Source of the DNA: Nonomuraea antri
GTDB lineage: Bacteria; Actinomycetota; Actinomycetes; Streptosporangiales; Streptosporangiaceae
Assembly: GCF_013283785.1 (NCBI RefSeq)
Contig: NZ_JABCPZ010000017.1
Coordinates: 17,730 to 81,729 of the forward strand
DNA length: 64,000 nucleotides
Reading direction: 5' to 3'
Of this stretch, positions 1-7,664 are shown one piece after another. Numbering within the stretch: the stretch's first letter is position 1; the number at the start of each line of letters is the position of its first letter. The notes beneath the pieces are model-generated. The model searched no databases. It worked only from the letters and a program-made list of their open reading frames with translations, and was not told the DNA's origin. The position numbers were made by a program, and so were the translations under genes.

Positions 1-117
1 GCGGTCGGCCCGCTCCGCCAGGTGGCAGAGCGGGCCGAGGAGGAGAACGGCGTCCGCGCTCTCGTCCGGCACGGGCAGGTGCCGTGCGTCGGCGGATGCA
101 CCCGGCGTCGTCGCCAT
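1..117 (-). pseudogene. Fragment of a class I SAM-dependent methyltransferase, running off the window edge
   Basis: The 39 codons visible from an ATG at 117 read through LPVPDESADAVLLLGPL and CHLAERADR, the post-motif-I segment of class I SAM methyltransferases (usual form LPFPDxSADAVLLLGPLYHL). In full-length family members this segment lies roughly 80-90 residues into the protein. Here an in-frame TGA sits three codons upstream of the ATG, and the preceding gene ends at 163, so there is no room for the SAM-binding N-terminal half. I infer a 5'-truncated remnant rather than an intact gene. The C-terminal part is outside the window, so a short functional protein cannot be excluded. Confidence 0.45.
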
Positions 118-162
118 ACTTGATCACGACAGCGGGCGGGATCGGCCGCCACCCTCGTCCGC

Positions 163-873
163 TTACGTGGCCGCCCGAACAGCCTCGCCCACCAGGGACG
201 GCGAAGTGTGCCAGGGAGCGCCGTGACCGGGAAGCACCCAGGACGCCGACAGCCCGGCGATCCGGTCGAGCGAGGACAACGCTTCGTCCGGGTCGTCGGT
301 GAAGGGCGCCGGCTGCGGGCCTCCGCGCCCGGTCAGGACGTGCCGCGTGGTCAAGGCGTCCCCGACGAAGACCGCGTCGGCGATCGGGACGTGCACCGCG
401 ACACTGCCCGGCGAATGCCCCGGCATCCCCACGATCACCGGCTTCCCGGGCAGGTCCAGGACGTCGCCGTCACCGATCTCGATCACCTCACCGACATAGC
501 GGGGACGCAGGCCGCCCTTGCGGACGGAGTAACCCAGGAACCCAAGCGTCGGACCGATCCGCATGGGACCGAACGCGACCTTGGGCTTCTCCCCCGTACG
601 AGTGCGGACGGCGTCGGCGGCGTGCACGAACACCGGCACGCCGTGCTCGCTGCGCAGCCGCTCGGCGAAGCCGATGTGGTCGGAGTCGCCGTGGGTCAGC
701 ACCAGACCGCGAACATCGGCGACGGACTTCCCCAGAGAGCGGAGCTCGCGCTGCAGATCCTGCCAGTGACCGGGCAGTCCGGCGTCGATGAGCGTGATGC
801 CCTCGGCGGTGTCGACGAGGTAGCAGGCCACGAGATCGTTGCCGAGGCAGTGCAGATGAGGTGCGAGTTTCAT
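163..873 (-). CDS. MBL-fold metallo-hydrolase
   Basis: A 236-residue metallo-beta-lactamase-fold hydrolase. The metal motif reads THGDSDHIGF, the HxHxDH signature with Asp in place of the second His, a variant I recall from actinobacterial members. Later ligands are visible in GMPGHSPGSVAVHV (His), FVGDAL (Asp) and LPGHG (His). The ATG at 873 (MKLAPHLHCLG) is preferred over a longer frame to 927 because a GGAAGAAG ribosome site lies just upstream and family members begin with this strand. The substrate is unknown; glyoxalase-II-like or lactonase-like activities are typical of the fold. It has no functional link to the TetR gene that follows upstream on the same strand. Confidence 0.8.
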   Translation of the reverse strand: MKLAPHLHCLGNDLVACYLVDTAEGITLIDAGLPGHWQDLQRELRSLGKSVADVRGLVLTHGDSDHIGFAERLRSEHGVPVFVHAADAVRTRTGEKPKVAFGPMRIGPTLGFLGYSVRKGGLRPRYVGEVIEIGDGDVLDLPGKPVIVGMPGHSPGSVAVHVPIADAVFVGDALTTRHVLTGRGGPQPAPFTDDPDEALSSLDRIAGLSASWVLPGHGAPWHTSPSLVGEAVRAAT

Positions 874-923
874 GGAACTTCTTCCTTCAGATACCTGAAC
901 ACACTGCGAGCCAAGGCGAACGA

Positions 924-1068
924 TCATTGATCCGCCGGCTCGTGCAGCGCGCCGATGATCTCGCGCCCGACGGGATTCGTGAAATCGGCGGCCAACGCGT
1001 CAAGCGCCGTGTGCCGCGCGGCGGTGTCCTTCGGCCTGCCCGTCCATGCACGACCGACGCCGGTACGG
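924..1068 (-). pseudogene. Unrecognised coding-like frame without a start codon
   Basis: Between the TetR stop and the MBL gene one minus-strand frame has a protein-like composition and ends DFTNPVGREIIGALHEPADQ then TGA. It is open back to the TetR gene but contains no ATG or GTG; only an internal TTG could serve. It reads like the C-terminal tail of a lost or frameshifted protein. I do not recognise the family. The G/C-rich third-position pattern of real genes here is the only positive evidence. Confidence 0.25.
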
Positions 1069-1695
1069 TCACGGCCCGCCGCACAGGCGCAGTGCGCTCC
1101 GCAGGCAGTGGGTCTCCGCCTCCTGGGCGGTGAGGCGGCCGGCTGCGACCAGGGCCGCAGCGGTGTGCTGGAGCCCGAGGACGGCGGCGGCGAGCCAGGC
1201 CGCGGACAGCGAAGGGTCGAAGTCGCCCGCGCGCTGGCCTCGCTGGATGAGCCGTTCGAGTCTCGGGGGTGCGGTGTCGTGGGGGTCGTCGTGGGGGCGG
1301 GGGATCCGGGTCGCGGTGGCGTTCAGGAGAAGCGGGTAGCGGTCGAGGAATCGCCAGCCGGCGCCGAGGAACCGGGCCAGCGCGTCGGCGGGCGGGGCGG
1401 TGTCGAGGTCCGCCTCGTCGAGCAGGGCGGCGTATTCGGCGGCCGCGGCCTCGACCAGGGTGGCGATGAGGTCGTCGCGTGAAGGGAAGTGCGCGTAGAC
1501 GGTCTGGCGGCTCACACCCGCCGTGACGGCGATGTCCTCCATGGTCGCCTCGGGCCGCTCGCTCAGCACGAGGCGGGCCGCGTCGAGGATGGCCTCGATG
1601 CTGCGCCGCGCGTCGGACCTGCGGCGGCGCGGCTTGGTCGCCCTGGGCGGCGTGACGGTGTCGTGCGAGTCGGCCATTTCAAGGATGGTACGCAT
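1069..1695 (-). CDS. TetR/AcrR family transcriptional regulator
   Basis: A 208-residue TetR-family repressor. The DNA-binding domain spans roughly residues 28-80, with the helix-turn-helix in MEDIAVTAGVSRQTVYAHFPSRDDL. The C-terminal helices form the usual variable ligand-binding domain. Met7 (1677) is an alternative start; neither has a convincing ribosome site. The gene is divergent from the FAD monooxygenase starting at 1832, and an inverted repeat lies between them (1718-1739). I infer that it represses the monooxygenase and itself until an aromatic or antibiotic-like ligand binds. Ligand identity cannot be read from the sequence. Confidence 0.88.
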   Translation of the reverse strand: MRTILEMADSHDTVTPPRATKPRRRRSDARRSIEAILDAARLVLSERPEATMEDIAVTAGVSRQTVYAHFPSRDDLIATLVEAAAAEYAALLDEADLDTAPPADALARFLGAGWRFLDRYPLLLNATATRIPRPHDDPHDTAPPRLERLIQRGQRAGDFDPSLSAAWLAAAVLGLQHTAAALVAAGRLTAQEAETHCLRSALRLCGGP

Positions 1696-1707
1696 GCCGA
1701 CTTAACC

Positions 1708-1739
1708 TTGACAAGCCGTAAGACCTGGCTAACTCTTAC
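1708..1739 (+). promoter_or_regulatory. Promoter with TetR-type inverted repeat between tetR and monooxygenase
   Basis: TTGACA at 1708-1713 is followed after 16 nt by TAACTC (1730-1735), a plausible -35/-10 pair reading toward the monooxygenase. A perfect 6-bp inverted repeat, GTAAGA (1718-1723) and TCTTAC (1734-1739) with a 10-nt spacer, overlaps the spacer and the -10. A repressor bound there would occlude polymerase for both divergent genes. Regulator assignment is inference from position. Confidence 0.5.
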
Positions 1740-1831
1740 AGCGTGACAGAGAAAAGTCGGCGGAGGACCACCCCGGGCCCGGTCCACGCCGCACGGGCGG
1801 CCTGACCGATCGACTGACGAGGAAGGGTGAC

Positions 1832-3040
1832 ATGCGCATTCTCATCTCCGGCGCCGGCATCGCCGGTCCGGTCCTGGCGTACTGGCTCACGAGGAACGGC
1901 TTCGAGGTCACCGTCGTCGAGCGCGCGCCGTCGCTGCGCAGGACCGGCGGCCAGGCGGTCGACCTGTTCCGGCCCGCGATGAACATCTCCGAGAAGATGG
2001 GCGTGCTCGCGCGCGTCGAGGAGCGGGCCACCGGCACGCAGCGGATGACCATTCACCAGGAGGGCGCGCGGCACCCAATCCGGGCGGACCTGACCAAGAT
2101 CTTCGGCGCCACCTCCGACCGGCACTTGGAGATCATGCGCGACGACCTGAGCGAGATCTACCACGACGCCACCCGCCACGATGTCGAGTACCTCTTCGGC
2201 GACTCGATCACGGTGATCTCGCCGACCGGCGAGGTGTGGTTCGAGAACGCCGCGCCGCGCCGGTTCGACCTGGTCGTCGGCGCGGACGGGCTGCACTCCA
2301 ACGTGCGCCGCCTCGTCTTCGGCGAGGAGTCCCGCTTCAGCGCCTTCATCGGGGCCTACCTCGGCGCGGTGACCCTGCCCGACGGTGCCGGCCTCGACCG
2401 CGAGCTCGTCCTGCACGTCGGCGTGGGCCGCACGGTCGGCGTGTACGGCGCGCGGCACCTGGGCGAGGCGCGGGCGCTGTTCCTGTTCCGCAGCGATCAC
2501 GAGCTCGACCCTCACCACCACGACGTGCACCGGCAGAAGGAGTCGCTGCGCGATGCGTTCGCCGGCATGCACGCCGACGTGGACCAATGGCTGGACGAGC
2601 TCGACCGCACCCCGGCCTTCTACTTCGACTCGATCACCCAGCTCCGCATGGACACCTGGTCGCGCGGGAGGGTGACGCTCGCCGGCGACGCGGGCTACTG
2701 CCCCGGCCCGGCCGTCGGCGGCAGCACCAGCCTGGCCGTCGTCGGCGCCTACGTCCTGGCGGGCGAGCTGGCCCGGGCGGGCGGCGACCACGAGCGCGCC
2801 TACCCCGCCTACCAGCGCGCGATGGCCGAGCACGTGCGCGGCTGCCGCGCGGTCGCGCTGAGCGCGGCGAAGACCCTGATCCCTGCCTCCCGCCTCGGCG
2901 TGCGGGGGCTGGCCCAGGGCGCCCGGCTGATCTCCGCCCTGCCCGCGGGGCCTGGTCGCGCCCTGCTGCGCCTGGCCACCAAGAGCGCGCGCCTGTACAA
3001 CTCGATGACCTTTGAGGACTACCCGCCGCCGACCGCGTGA
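1832..3040 (+). CDS. FAD-dependent aromatic-ring monooxygenase (PHBH/TetX-like)
   Basis: A 402-residue group A flavin monooxygenase. The N-terminal Rossmann motif is SGAGIAGPVLAYWL, the mid-protein DG motif is GADGLHSNVRRLVFG, and the FAD-ribityl GD motif is LAGDAGYCPGPAVGGSTSLA near residues 285-305. These three motifs and the length match the PHBH fold, which uses NAD(P)H and O2 to hydroxylate aromatic or polyketide substrates. AGGAAGGG about 6 nt before the ATG is a strong ribosome site. It is divergent from a TetR regulator, the usual arrangement for drug- or aromatic-inducible monooxygenases. The substrate is unknown. Confidence 0.88.
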   Translation: MRILISGAGIAGPVLAYWLTRNGFEVTVVERAPSLRRTGGQAVDLFRPAMNISEKMGVLARVEERATGTQRMTIHQEGARHPIRADLTKIFGATSDRHLEIMRDDLSEIYHDATRHDVEYLFGDSITVISPTGEVWFENAAPRRFDLVVGADGLHSNVRRLVFGEESRFSAFIGAYLGAVTLPDGAGLDRELVLHVGVGRTVGVYGARHLGEARALFLFRSDHELDPHHHDVHRQKESLRDAFAGMHADVDQWLDELDRTPAFYFDSITQLRMDTWSRGRVTLAGDAGYCPGPAVGGSTSLAVVGAYVLAGELARAGGDHERAYPAYQRAMAEHVRGCRAVALSAAKTLIPASRLGVRGLAQGARLISALPAGPGRALLRLATKSARLYNSMTFEDYPPPTA

Positions 3041-3076
3041 CTCACGCTGGTGTCAGGAACGCTCACGGGGAAAGAG

Positions 3077-3955
3077 ATGATCGCCATGCGCCTGGTCCGC
3101 CCGCTCATCGCCACGGCGATGGTCATCACCGCCACCGGCCTGCCGGCCGTACCCGCCCAGGCCACCCGGCAGGCGTCCGCGACGCCCACTCTGGTGGACG
3201 TCCGCGCCGCGCACCAGCCCGGCCTGGACCGGCTGGTCTTCGAGTTCCGCGGCCGCCTGCCCGCCACCCACGACGTCCGGTACGTGCCACGCCTGTTCGC
3301 CGACGGCTCCGGCCACCGGGTGCACGTGGTCGGCGGCGCCCTGTTACAGGTCCGCTTCGACGGGGCCGACGGGCACGACCTGCGCGGCGACGTCACCTAC
3401 GGCCCGCAGCGCAGGACGTACGCGCTGCCCGGCGTCATCCAGGTCGTCAACACCGGCGACTTCGAGGCCACGCTCACCTTCGGCGTCGGACTCGCCCGGC
3501 GCGTGCCGGTCAAGGTCTACACGCTGACCAGGCCCAGCAGGGTCGTGATCGACCTCGCCACCCCATACCGGACCGTGCCGGTGCGTGCCTACTTCCGCGG
3601 CGCGGACGACCGTGACACGGCCGTGCGGCGGCCGGTGATCGCGCCCGCGACCGCGTTCGGCGCGCTGCAGCGGTTGTTCGCCGGGCCCACCCAGGCCGAA
3701 CGGGCGCGGGGGCTGCGGTTCGTCGCTTCCAAGTCGACCGGTTTCAGCAGGCTGACCGTCGAGCGGGGTGTCGCCCGCGTGCATCTCACCGGCCCGTGCG
3801 GGAGCGGCGGGGCCGCGTACACGATCGCGGACCAGATCAGGCCCACGCTCAAGCAGTTCCCGTCGATCAAGTGGGTGAAGATCTACGACGCCGCAGGTCA
3901 CACCCAGCGGCCGGACGGGCGCGGCGACTCCATCCCGCGGTGCCTGGAGCCGTGA
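3077..3955 (+). CDS. Secreted AMIN-like / GerMN domain protein
   Basis: A secreted protein of 292 residues. The signal peptide is MIAMRLVRPLIATAMVITAT with a likely cleavage after VPAQA. Residues about 35-165 form an AMIN-like beta domain (VDVRAAHQPGLDRLVFEFRG at its start), known in actinobacterial envelope proteins. The C-terminal ~100 residues (LRFVASKSTGFSRLTVERGV, then TIADQIRPTLKQFPSIKWVKI) resemble a GerMN domain. The start at 3077 has GGGGA five bases upstream; Met at 3086 is an alternative. It lies 37 bases after the monooxygenase stop and could be co-transcribed, though its envelope role appears unrelated. Function is likely peptidoglycan- or surface-associated; this is inferred from the domains. 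Confidence 0.75.
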   Translation: MIAMRLVRPLIATAMVITATGLPAVPAQATRQASATPTLVDVRAAHQPGLDRLVFEFRGRLPATHDVRYVPRLFADGSGHRVHVVGGALLQVRFDGADGHDLRGDVTYGPQRRTYALPGVIQVVNTGDFEATLTFGVGLARRVPVKVYTLTRPSRVVIDLATPYRTVPVRAYFRGADDRDTAVRRPVIAPATAFGALQRLFAGPTQAERARGLRFVASKSTGFSRLTVERGVARVHLTGPCGSGGAAYTIADQIRPTLKQFPSIKWVKIYDAAGHTQRPDGRGDSIPRCLEP

Positions 3956-3978
3956 ACGCGCGACCGTGAACGCGCGAC
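3951..3978. repeat. Two perfect tandem copies of a 14-bp unit at a stop codon
   Basis: CGTGAACGCGCGAC occurs twice head to tail (3951-3964, 3965-3978) across the stop codon of the AMIN/GerMN gene. A third partial copy starts at 3979 (CGTGA). It looks like recent slippage; no function is evident. Confidence 0.7.
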
Positions 3979-4079
3979 CGTGATCCCGCCCGCGCCTCGG
4001 CGATCCCATCCCGCTCGTGAAGGGTCGCCACTGCGGGTTACCGGCGGCGGTCCCGCGTCACGTGCCGGGGACGGCGAGG

Positions 4080-4496
4080 TCACGGTGCGGCGGGGCCGCC
4101 GCCGGTCAGCTGGTCGGCGCGGTGGCGCAGGTCGGCGGCGAACTCCTCGGCCCGGCTCAGCTGGGTGCGCAGCGCCTCGCAGCGTTCGCGGGCGGCCTGC
4201 TCGAACCGGCCCAGCCGCGCCAGCAGGTGCTCGCGCTCTGCCGTCGCCAGGCCCCCCGCCGCGCCGCCGCCGTCGTCGAGCCGGTCGGTGATGGACAGCA
4301 GCTCGCCCATCTCCTCCAGTGTGAACCCGAGCGGCTTCATCCGGCGGATCACCATCAGCCGGGCAACGTCGGCCTCGGTGTACAGGCGGAAGCCGCCCTG
4401 GGTGCGCGCCGACGGCCGGACCAGGCCGACCTCGTCGTAGTGCCGGATGGTGCGCAGCGACAGCTCGGTGCGCGCCGCCACCTGCCCGATGTGCAT
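4080..4496 (-). CDS. MerR family transcriptional regulator
   Basis: A MerR-type activator of 138 residues if it starts at 4496 (MHIGQVAARTELSLRTIRHY), the position where family members normally begin. An in-frame ATG at 4574 would add 26 non-conserved residues. The winged HTH covers residues 1-70 (RTIRHYDEVGLV, then GFRLYTEADVARL), followed by a dimerisation coiled coil to the C-terminus. There is no Cys-rich metal loop, so it is not an obvious metal sensor. It is divergent from the 4618-4641 palindrome, the kind of site MerR proteins untwist between -35 and -10. The target is unclear because the gene directly past the palindrome seems broken. Confidence 0.82.
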   Translation of the reverse strand: MHIGQVAARTELSLRTIRHYDEVGLVRPSARTQGGFRLYTEADVARLMVIRRMKPLGFTLEEMGELLSITDRLDDGGGAAGGLATAEREHLLARLGRFEQAARERCEALRTQLSRAEEFAADLRHRADQLTGGGPAAP

Positions 4497-4617
4497 GTGC
4501 CCCTCGCGGTCTCCCCCGCTGGTCGCCGGGGGCGTGACGTCTTCCTGGCCGGCGGACAGCGCTGATCCATCCATGCCTTGACACGACCTCTCTGCTCAGC
4601 CGGTGACCCCACCGAAT

Positions 4618-4641
4618 CTCTACCCTAACGTTAAGGTAGAG
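4618..4641. promoter_or_regulatory. Near-perfect palindrome, probable MerR operator
   Basis: The arms CTCTACC (4618-4624) and GGTAGAG (4635-4641) are perfect inverted repeats. The 10-nt centre CTAACGTTAA is itself self-complementary at four of five pairs. This dyad of about 24 bp lies between the MerR gene and the next rightward frame, as expected for a MerR binding site inside an over-long promoter spacer. Confidence 0.6.
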
Positions 4642-4647
4642 TTGCCG

Positions 4648-4719
4648 ATGGCCGTACCCGAGGTGAGGAACATCGACGCGCGCATGCCTTTGATCACCAC
4701 AGCCTGCTGCCCGCCGTGA
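4648..4719 (+). pseudogene. Possible ArsR-type regulator start, stopped after 23 codons
   Basis: An ATG seven bases past the palindrome opens a 23-codon frame ending MPLITTACCPP then TGA. Actinobacterial ArsR-type repressors often begin with a similar segment (PLxxxxACCxPLxREPLSE...), in which the Cys pair binds metalloid. Here the frame stops straight after the Cys pair, and I could not find the winged-helix body in another frame downstream. An eroded arsR start is my best reading; a genuine 23-residue peptide is the alternative. Both are weakly supported. Confidence 0.25.
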
Positions 4720-4789
4720 CCCGCCCGCGGCAGCGCCGCTGACGTCGTCGTCCGGCCTGCCGTCCGCCCCCGAATCCCCGGGGTCGCCC

Positions 4790-6400
4790 GTGCGCGGGCG
4801 CCCTTTCGTGCTCTCCGCCCGGCCCGGCTGGTGGCACGCCGCCCGCTGTGTTCCGCCTGCCGCTGTTAGGACGTCTTTGCCCCGTTCATCCGTACCCGCC
4901 GGCCCGTCCGCGTCCCTGGCCGCCCGGCTACGCCCCGGACGCCCCGCATGGCTCAAGCCCTCGGTGGCCCGGACCGAGATCCTGTCCGGGCTGGTCGTCG
5001 CCCTCGCCCTGATCCCCGAGGCGATCTCGTTCTCGATCATCGCCGGGGTCGATCCGAGCATCGGGTTGTTCGCCTCGTTCACCATGGCCGTGGTCATCGC
5101 CGTCGTCGGCGGCCGTCCCGCGATGATCTCGGCAGCGACCGGGGCCATCGCCCTGGTCGTCGCCCCGCTGGCGCGCGAGCACGGCCTGGGCTACCTGATC
5201 GCCACCGTCATCCTGGGCGGCCTCGTCCAGATCGCGCTCGGCGCGCTCGGCGTGGCCAGACTGATGCGATTCGTGCCGCGCAGCGTCATGGTCGGCTTCG
5301 TCAACGCCCTCGCGATCCTGATCTTCATGGCGCAGGTGCCCGAGCTCATCGACGTCCCCCGGATCGTCTATCCCCTGGTCGGCGCGGCGCTGGCGCTGAT
5401 GGTGTTCCTGCCCCGGCTGACCAAGGTGGTCCCGGCCCCGCTGATCTCCATCGCCGCGCTCACCGCGCTGACCATCGGGGCCGGCCTGGCCGTGCCGACC
5501 GTCGGCGACCGCGGCGCGCTGCCGTCGGCCCTGCCCGTCCCCGGCCTGCCGGACGTGCCGTTCACGCTCGACACCCTGACCCTCATCGCGCCGTACGCGG
5601 TCGGGTTCGCCCTGGTCGGGCTGATGGAGTCGCTGATGACGGCCAAGCTGGTCGACGACCTGACCGACACCCGCTCCTCCAAGACCCGCGAGTCCATCGG
5701 CCAGGGCGTCGCCAACATCGTCACCGGCTTCTTCGGCGGCATGGGCGGCTGCGCCATGATCGGCCAGACCATGATCAACGTCAAGAACGGCGCCCGCACC
5801 CGCCTGTCCACCTTCACCGCCGGCGTCATGCTGATGGTGTTGTGCATCGTGTTCGGCCCGCTGGTCTCGCAGATCCCGATGGCCGCGCTGGTCGCCGTGA
5901 TGATCCTGGTGTCGTTCGGCACCTTCGACTGGCACTCCGTCGCCCCGGCCACGCTCAAGCGCATGCCGGCCGGTGAGATCGGCGTGATGGTGATCACGGT
6001 GGCGGTCGTGGTCGCCACGCACAACCTGGCCATCGGGGTCGTGGCCGGCTCGCTGACCGGCCTGGTCATCTTCGCCCGCCGGGTGGCGCACCTGGCCCGG
6101 GTCACCGCCGTCGTCGACCCCGACGGCCGGCAGGTCGTCTACGCGGTGACCGGCGAGTTGTTCTTCGCCTCGTCCAACGACCTGGTCTCCCGCTTCGACT
6201 ACGCGACCGACCCCGACGACGTGGTCATCGACCTGACCGACGCCCACATCTGGGACGCCTCCTCGGTGGCCGCCCTGGACGCCGTCGAGGCCAAGTACGC
6301 CGCGCGCGGCAAGACCGTCCGCATCGTCGGGCTGAACCAGCCCAGCGCGCGCATGCACGACGCCCTGTCCGGGGAACTGTCCGGTGGCGCCGTGTCGTGA
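4790..6400 (+). CDS. SulP family anion transporter with STAS domain
   Basis: A SulP/SLC26-type permease of up to 536 residues. The membrane domain runs from about residue 65 to 430, with many hydrophobic helices and the conserved opening TEILSGLVVALALIPEAISF. The conserved MGGCAMIGQTMINVKNGART segment near residues 320-340 is typical of SulP permeases. The C-terminal STAS domain (about 440-536) includes DDVVIDLTDAHIWDASSVAA. Substrates of the family are sulfate, bicarbonate or other anions. GTG 4790 gives a long unconserved N-terminus; TTG 4877, with AGGA just upstream, may be the true start. It is not clearly linked to the neighbouring MerR gene. Confidence 0.85.
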   Translation: MRGRPFVLSARPGWWHAARCVPPAAVRTSLPRSSVPAGPSASLAARLRPGRPAWLKPSVARTEILSGLVVALALIPEAISFSIIAGVDPSIGLFASFTMAVVIAVVGGRPAMISAATGAIALVVAPLAREHGLGYLIATVILGGLVQIALGALGVARLMRFVPRSVMVGFVNALAILIFMAQVPELIDVPRIVYPLVGAALALMVFLPRLTKVVPAPLISIAALTALTIGAGLAVPTVGDRGALPSALPVPGLPDVPFTLDTLTLIAPYAVGFALVGLMESLMTAKLVDDLTDTRSSKTRESIGQGVANIVTGFFGGMGGCAMIGQTMINVKNGARTRLSTFTAGVMLMVLCIVFGPLVSQIPMAALVAVMILVSFGTFDWHSVAPATLKRMPAGEIGVMVITVAVVVATHNLAIGVVAGSLTGLVIFARRVAHLARVTAVVDPDGRQVVYAVTGELFFASSNDLVSRFDYATDPDDVVIDLTDAHIWDASSVAALDAVEAKYAARGKTVRIVGLNQPSARMHDALSGELSGGAVS

Positions 6401-6407
6401 CGGGCGG

Positions 6408-7595
6408 TCAGGGCTGGACGCGTCGTCCCAGGTGGGCCAGCAGCCGGGTGAACAGCGGGGCCGTCGGCAGGACCGGGATCGGTTCGGCGAACCGGCCCGC
6501 GCGACGCTGGACGTCGCCGACGGCGTTCGCCGCGTACTCCCAGACCGCGCGCACGACGTCGTCGTCGGCGTGGTACGGCAGGTGGGCGCCGGTGGCGAGG
6601 TCCCAGCCGTGGACCAGCGACTCCTGCAGCGCGATCGAGGCCAGCGTGGCGCCGGGGACGGTGGCGCCCATGAAGGCGTACCGGCGCTCCAGCACGCCGG
6701 GGGCGGCGAAGGCGGCCACCGACCGTGCGGCGATCGCGCGGAAGGCTGTGGCGGGGTCGGGGCCTAGATGGTCGGTGTCGGCCTGGCGCTGTTCGTCGAG
6801 TTCGGACGGATCCGGCTGCTCACCCTCGGCGAAGCGGGCGAGCAGGAGCAGCGCGCCGGCCAGGTGGTGTGCGGTCTGGCGTACGGTCCATTTCCCGCCC
6901 GCGCCGACCGTGTCCCAGTGGTGCGCGCCGACCTGCTCCAGCAACCGGACGACCTGGGCATGGCTACGTCCCAGCAGGTCGGGCACGCCCGGCAGACCCG
7001 GCTGGCCCGACAGGTCCTTCCGATCTGACTGGCCCGCCCGGCCCGGCTGGCCCGGCTGGCCCGACAGGTCCTCCCGGTCCGACAGGTCCTTCCGATCTGA
7101 CTGGCCCGACAGACCCGACAGGCGCGACAGGTCCGGCTGACCCGACAGGTCCTCCCGGTCCGGCTGGTCCTCCCGGTCCGGCTGGCCCGCCCAGCCCGGC
7201 TGGTCCGACTGGCCCGCCCGGTCCGGCAGGTTCGGGCGGGCGGCGGGGGACATCGTGCGGCGGAGCTGCTCGGCGTCGTAGAGCAGTTCGCCTGAGACGA
7301 TCTTCCCGTCGCGCACGCGCAGGAGTCCGGCGGCGGTCAGCGTGCCGGGCAGCGGGTCCATCTCCCAGTCGATGATGGAGCAGACCAGGTCGCCGTCGAT
7401 GAACTGATGACGTACCCGGAAGGCGCGCACGGCCGCGCCGGCCTGGCGGGCCATGGCGCGATAGCTCGCGCTGTCGGTGAAGCCGGCGACGGGGCCGGTG
7501 AAGGCGAAGTCGTCGGCCAGCGGGACCTGGCTCAGGTCACCGGCCAGATGCTGCCAGGCGTGGTAGTAGGGCTCGACGACGGTACGAGGATCCAT
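6408..7595 (-). CDS. SnoaL-like domain fused by a repetitive linker to a maleylpyruvate isomerase-fold (TIGR03086-like) domain
   Basis: A 395-residue two-domain protein. Residues 1-118 are SnoaL/NTF2-like ([20 protein letters not shown] at the start). Residues about 205-395 match the mycothiol-dependent maleylpyruvate isomerase/DinB-like four-helix family ([34 protein letters not shown]), whose His residues usually bind a metal. Between them lies an 85-residue low-complexity hydrophilic linker built on repeats such as [12 protein letters not shown] and DREDLSGQP. The two domains normally occur as separate proteins. The gene lies 69 bases downstream of an ECF sigma gene on the same strand and probably shares its operon; SnoaL-like partners commonly accompany such sigma factors. 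The reaction is unknown. Confidence 0.75.
   Translation of the reverse strand: MDPRTVVEPYYHAWQHLAGDLSQVPLADDFAFTGPVAGFTDSASYRAMARQAGAAVRAFRVRHQFIDGDLVCSIIDWEMDPLPGTLTAAGLLRVRDGKIVSGELLYDAEQLRRTMSPAARPNLPDRAGQSDQPGWAGQPDREDQPDREDLSGQPDLSRLSGLSGQSDRKDLSDREDLSGQPGQPGRAGQSDRKDLSGQPGLPGVPDLLGRSHAQVVRLLEQVGAHHWDTVGAGGKWTVRQTAHHLAGALLLLARFAEGEQPDPSELDEQRQADTDHLGPDPATAFRAIAARSVAAFAAPGVLERRYAFMGATVPGATLASIALQESLVHGWDLATGAHLPYHADDDVVRAVWEYAANAVGDVQRRAGRFAEPIPVLPTAPLFTRLLAHLGRRVQP
6985..7245. repeat. 9-nt-periodic repeat array inside the linker of the two-domain protein
   Basis: This segment is made of variants of 9-nt blocks (GGCCCGNCC, GGTCCNNCC, GACTGGCCC) in changing order. On the coding (minus) strand it yields [15 protein letters not shown] repeats. 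Read on the plus strand it gives a collagen-like Gly-Pro-X series ([20 protein letters not shown]). Expansion by slippage is the likely origin, and length variation between strains is expected. Confidence 0.8.
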
Positions 7596-7664
7596 GGGAG
7601 CCGCCTCCGGTGCGGGGTCGCGGGCGCGACCGTTCCCCTGACAGATCCGGCCCGCGACACCGAC

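Noticed and set aside
6725..7375. Collagen-like protein on the plus strand
   Set aside because: The GPX repeats arise from the 9-nt array on the antisense strand; flanking sequence is not protein-like and the minus-strand frame joins two known domains.
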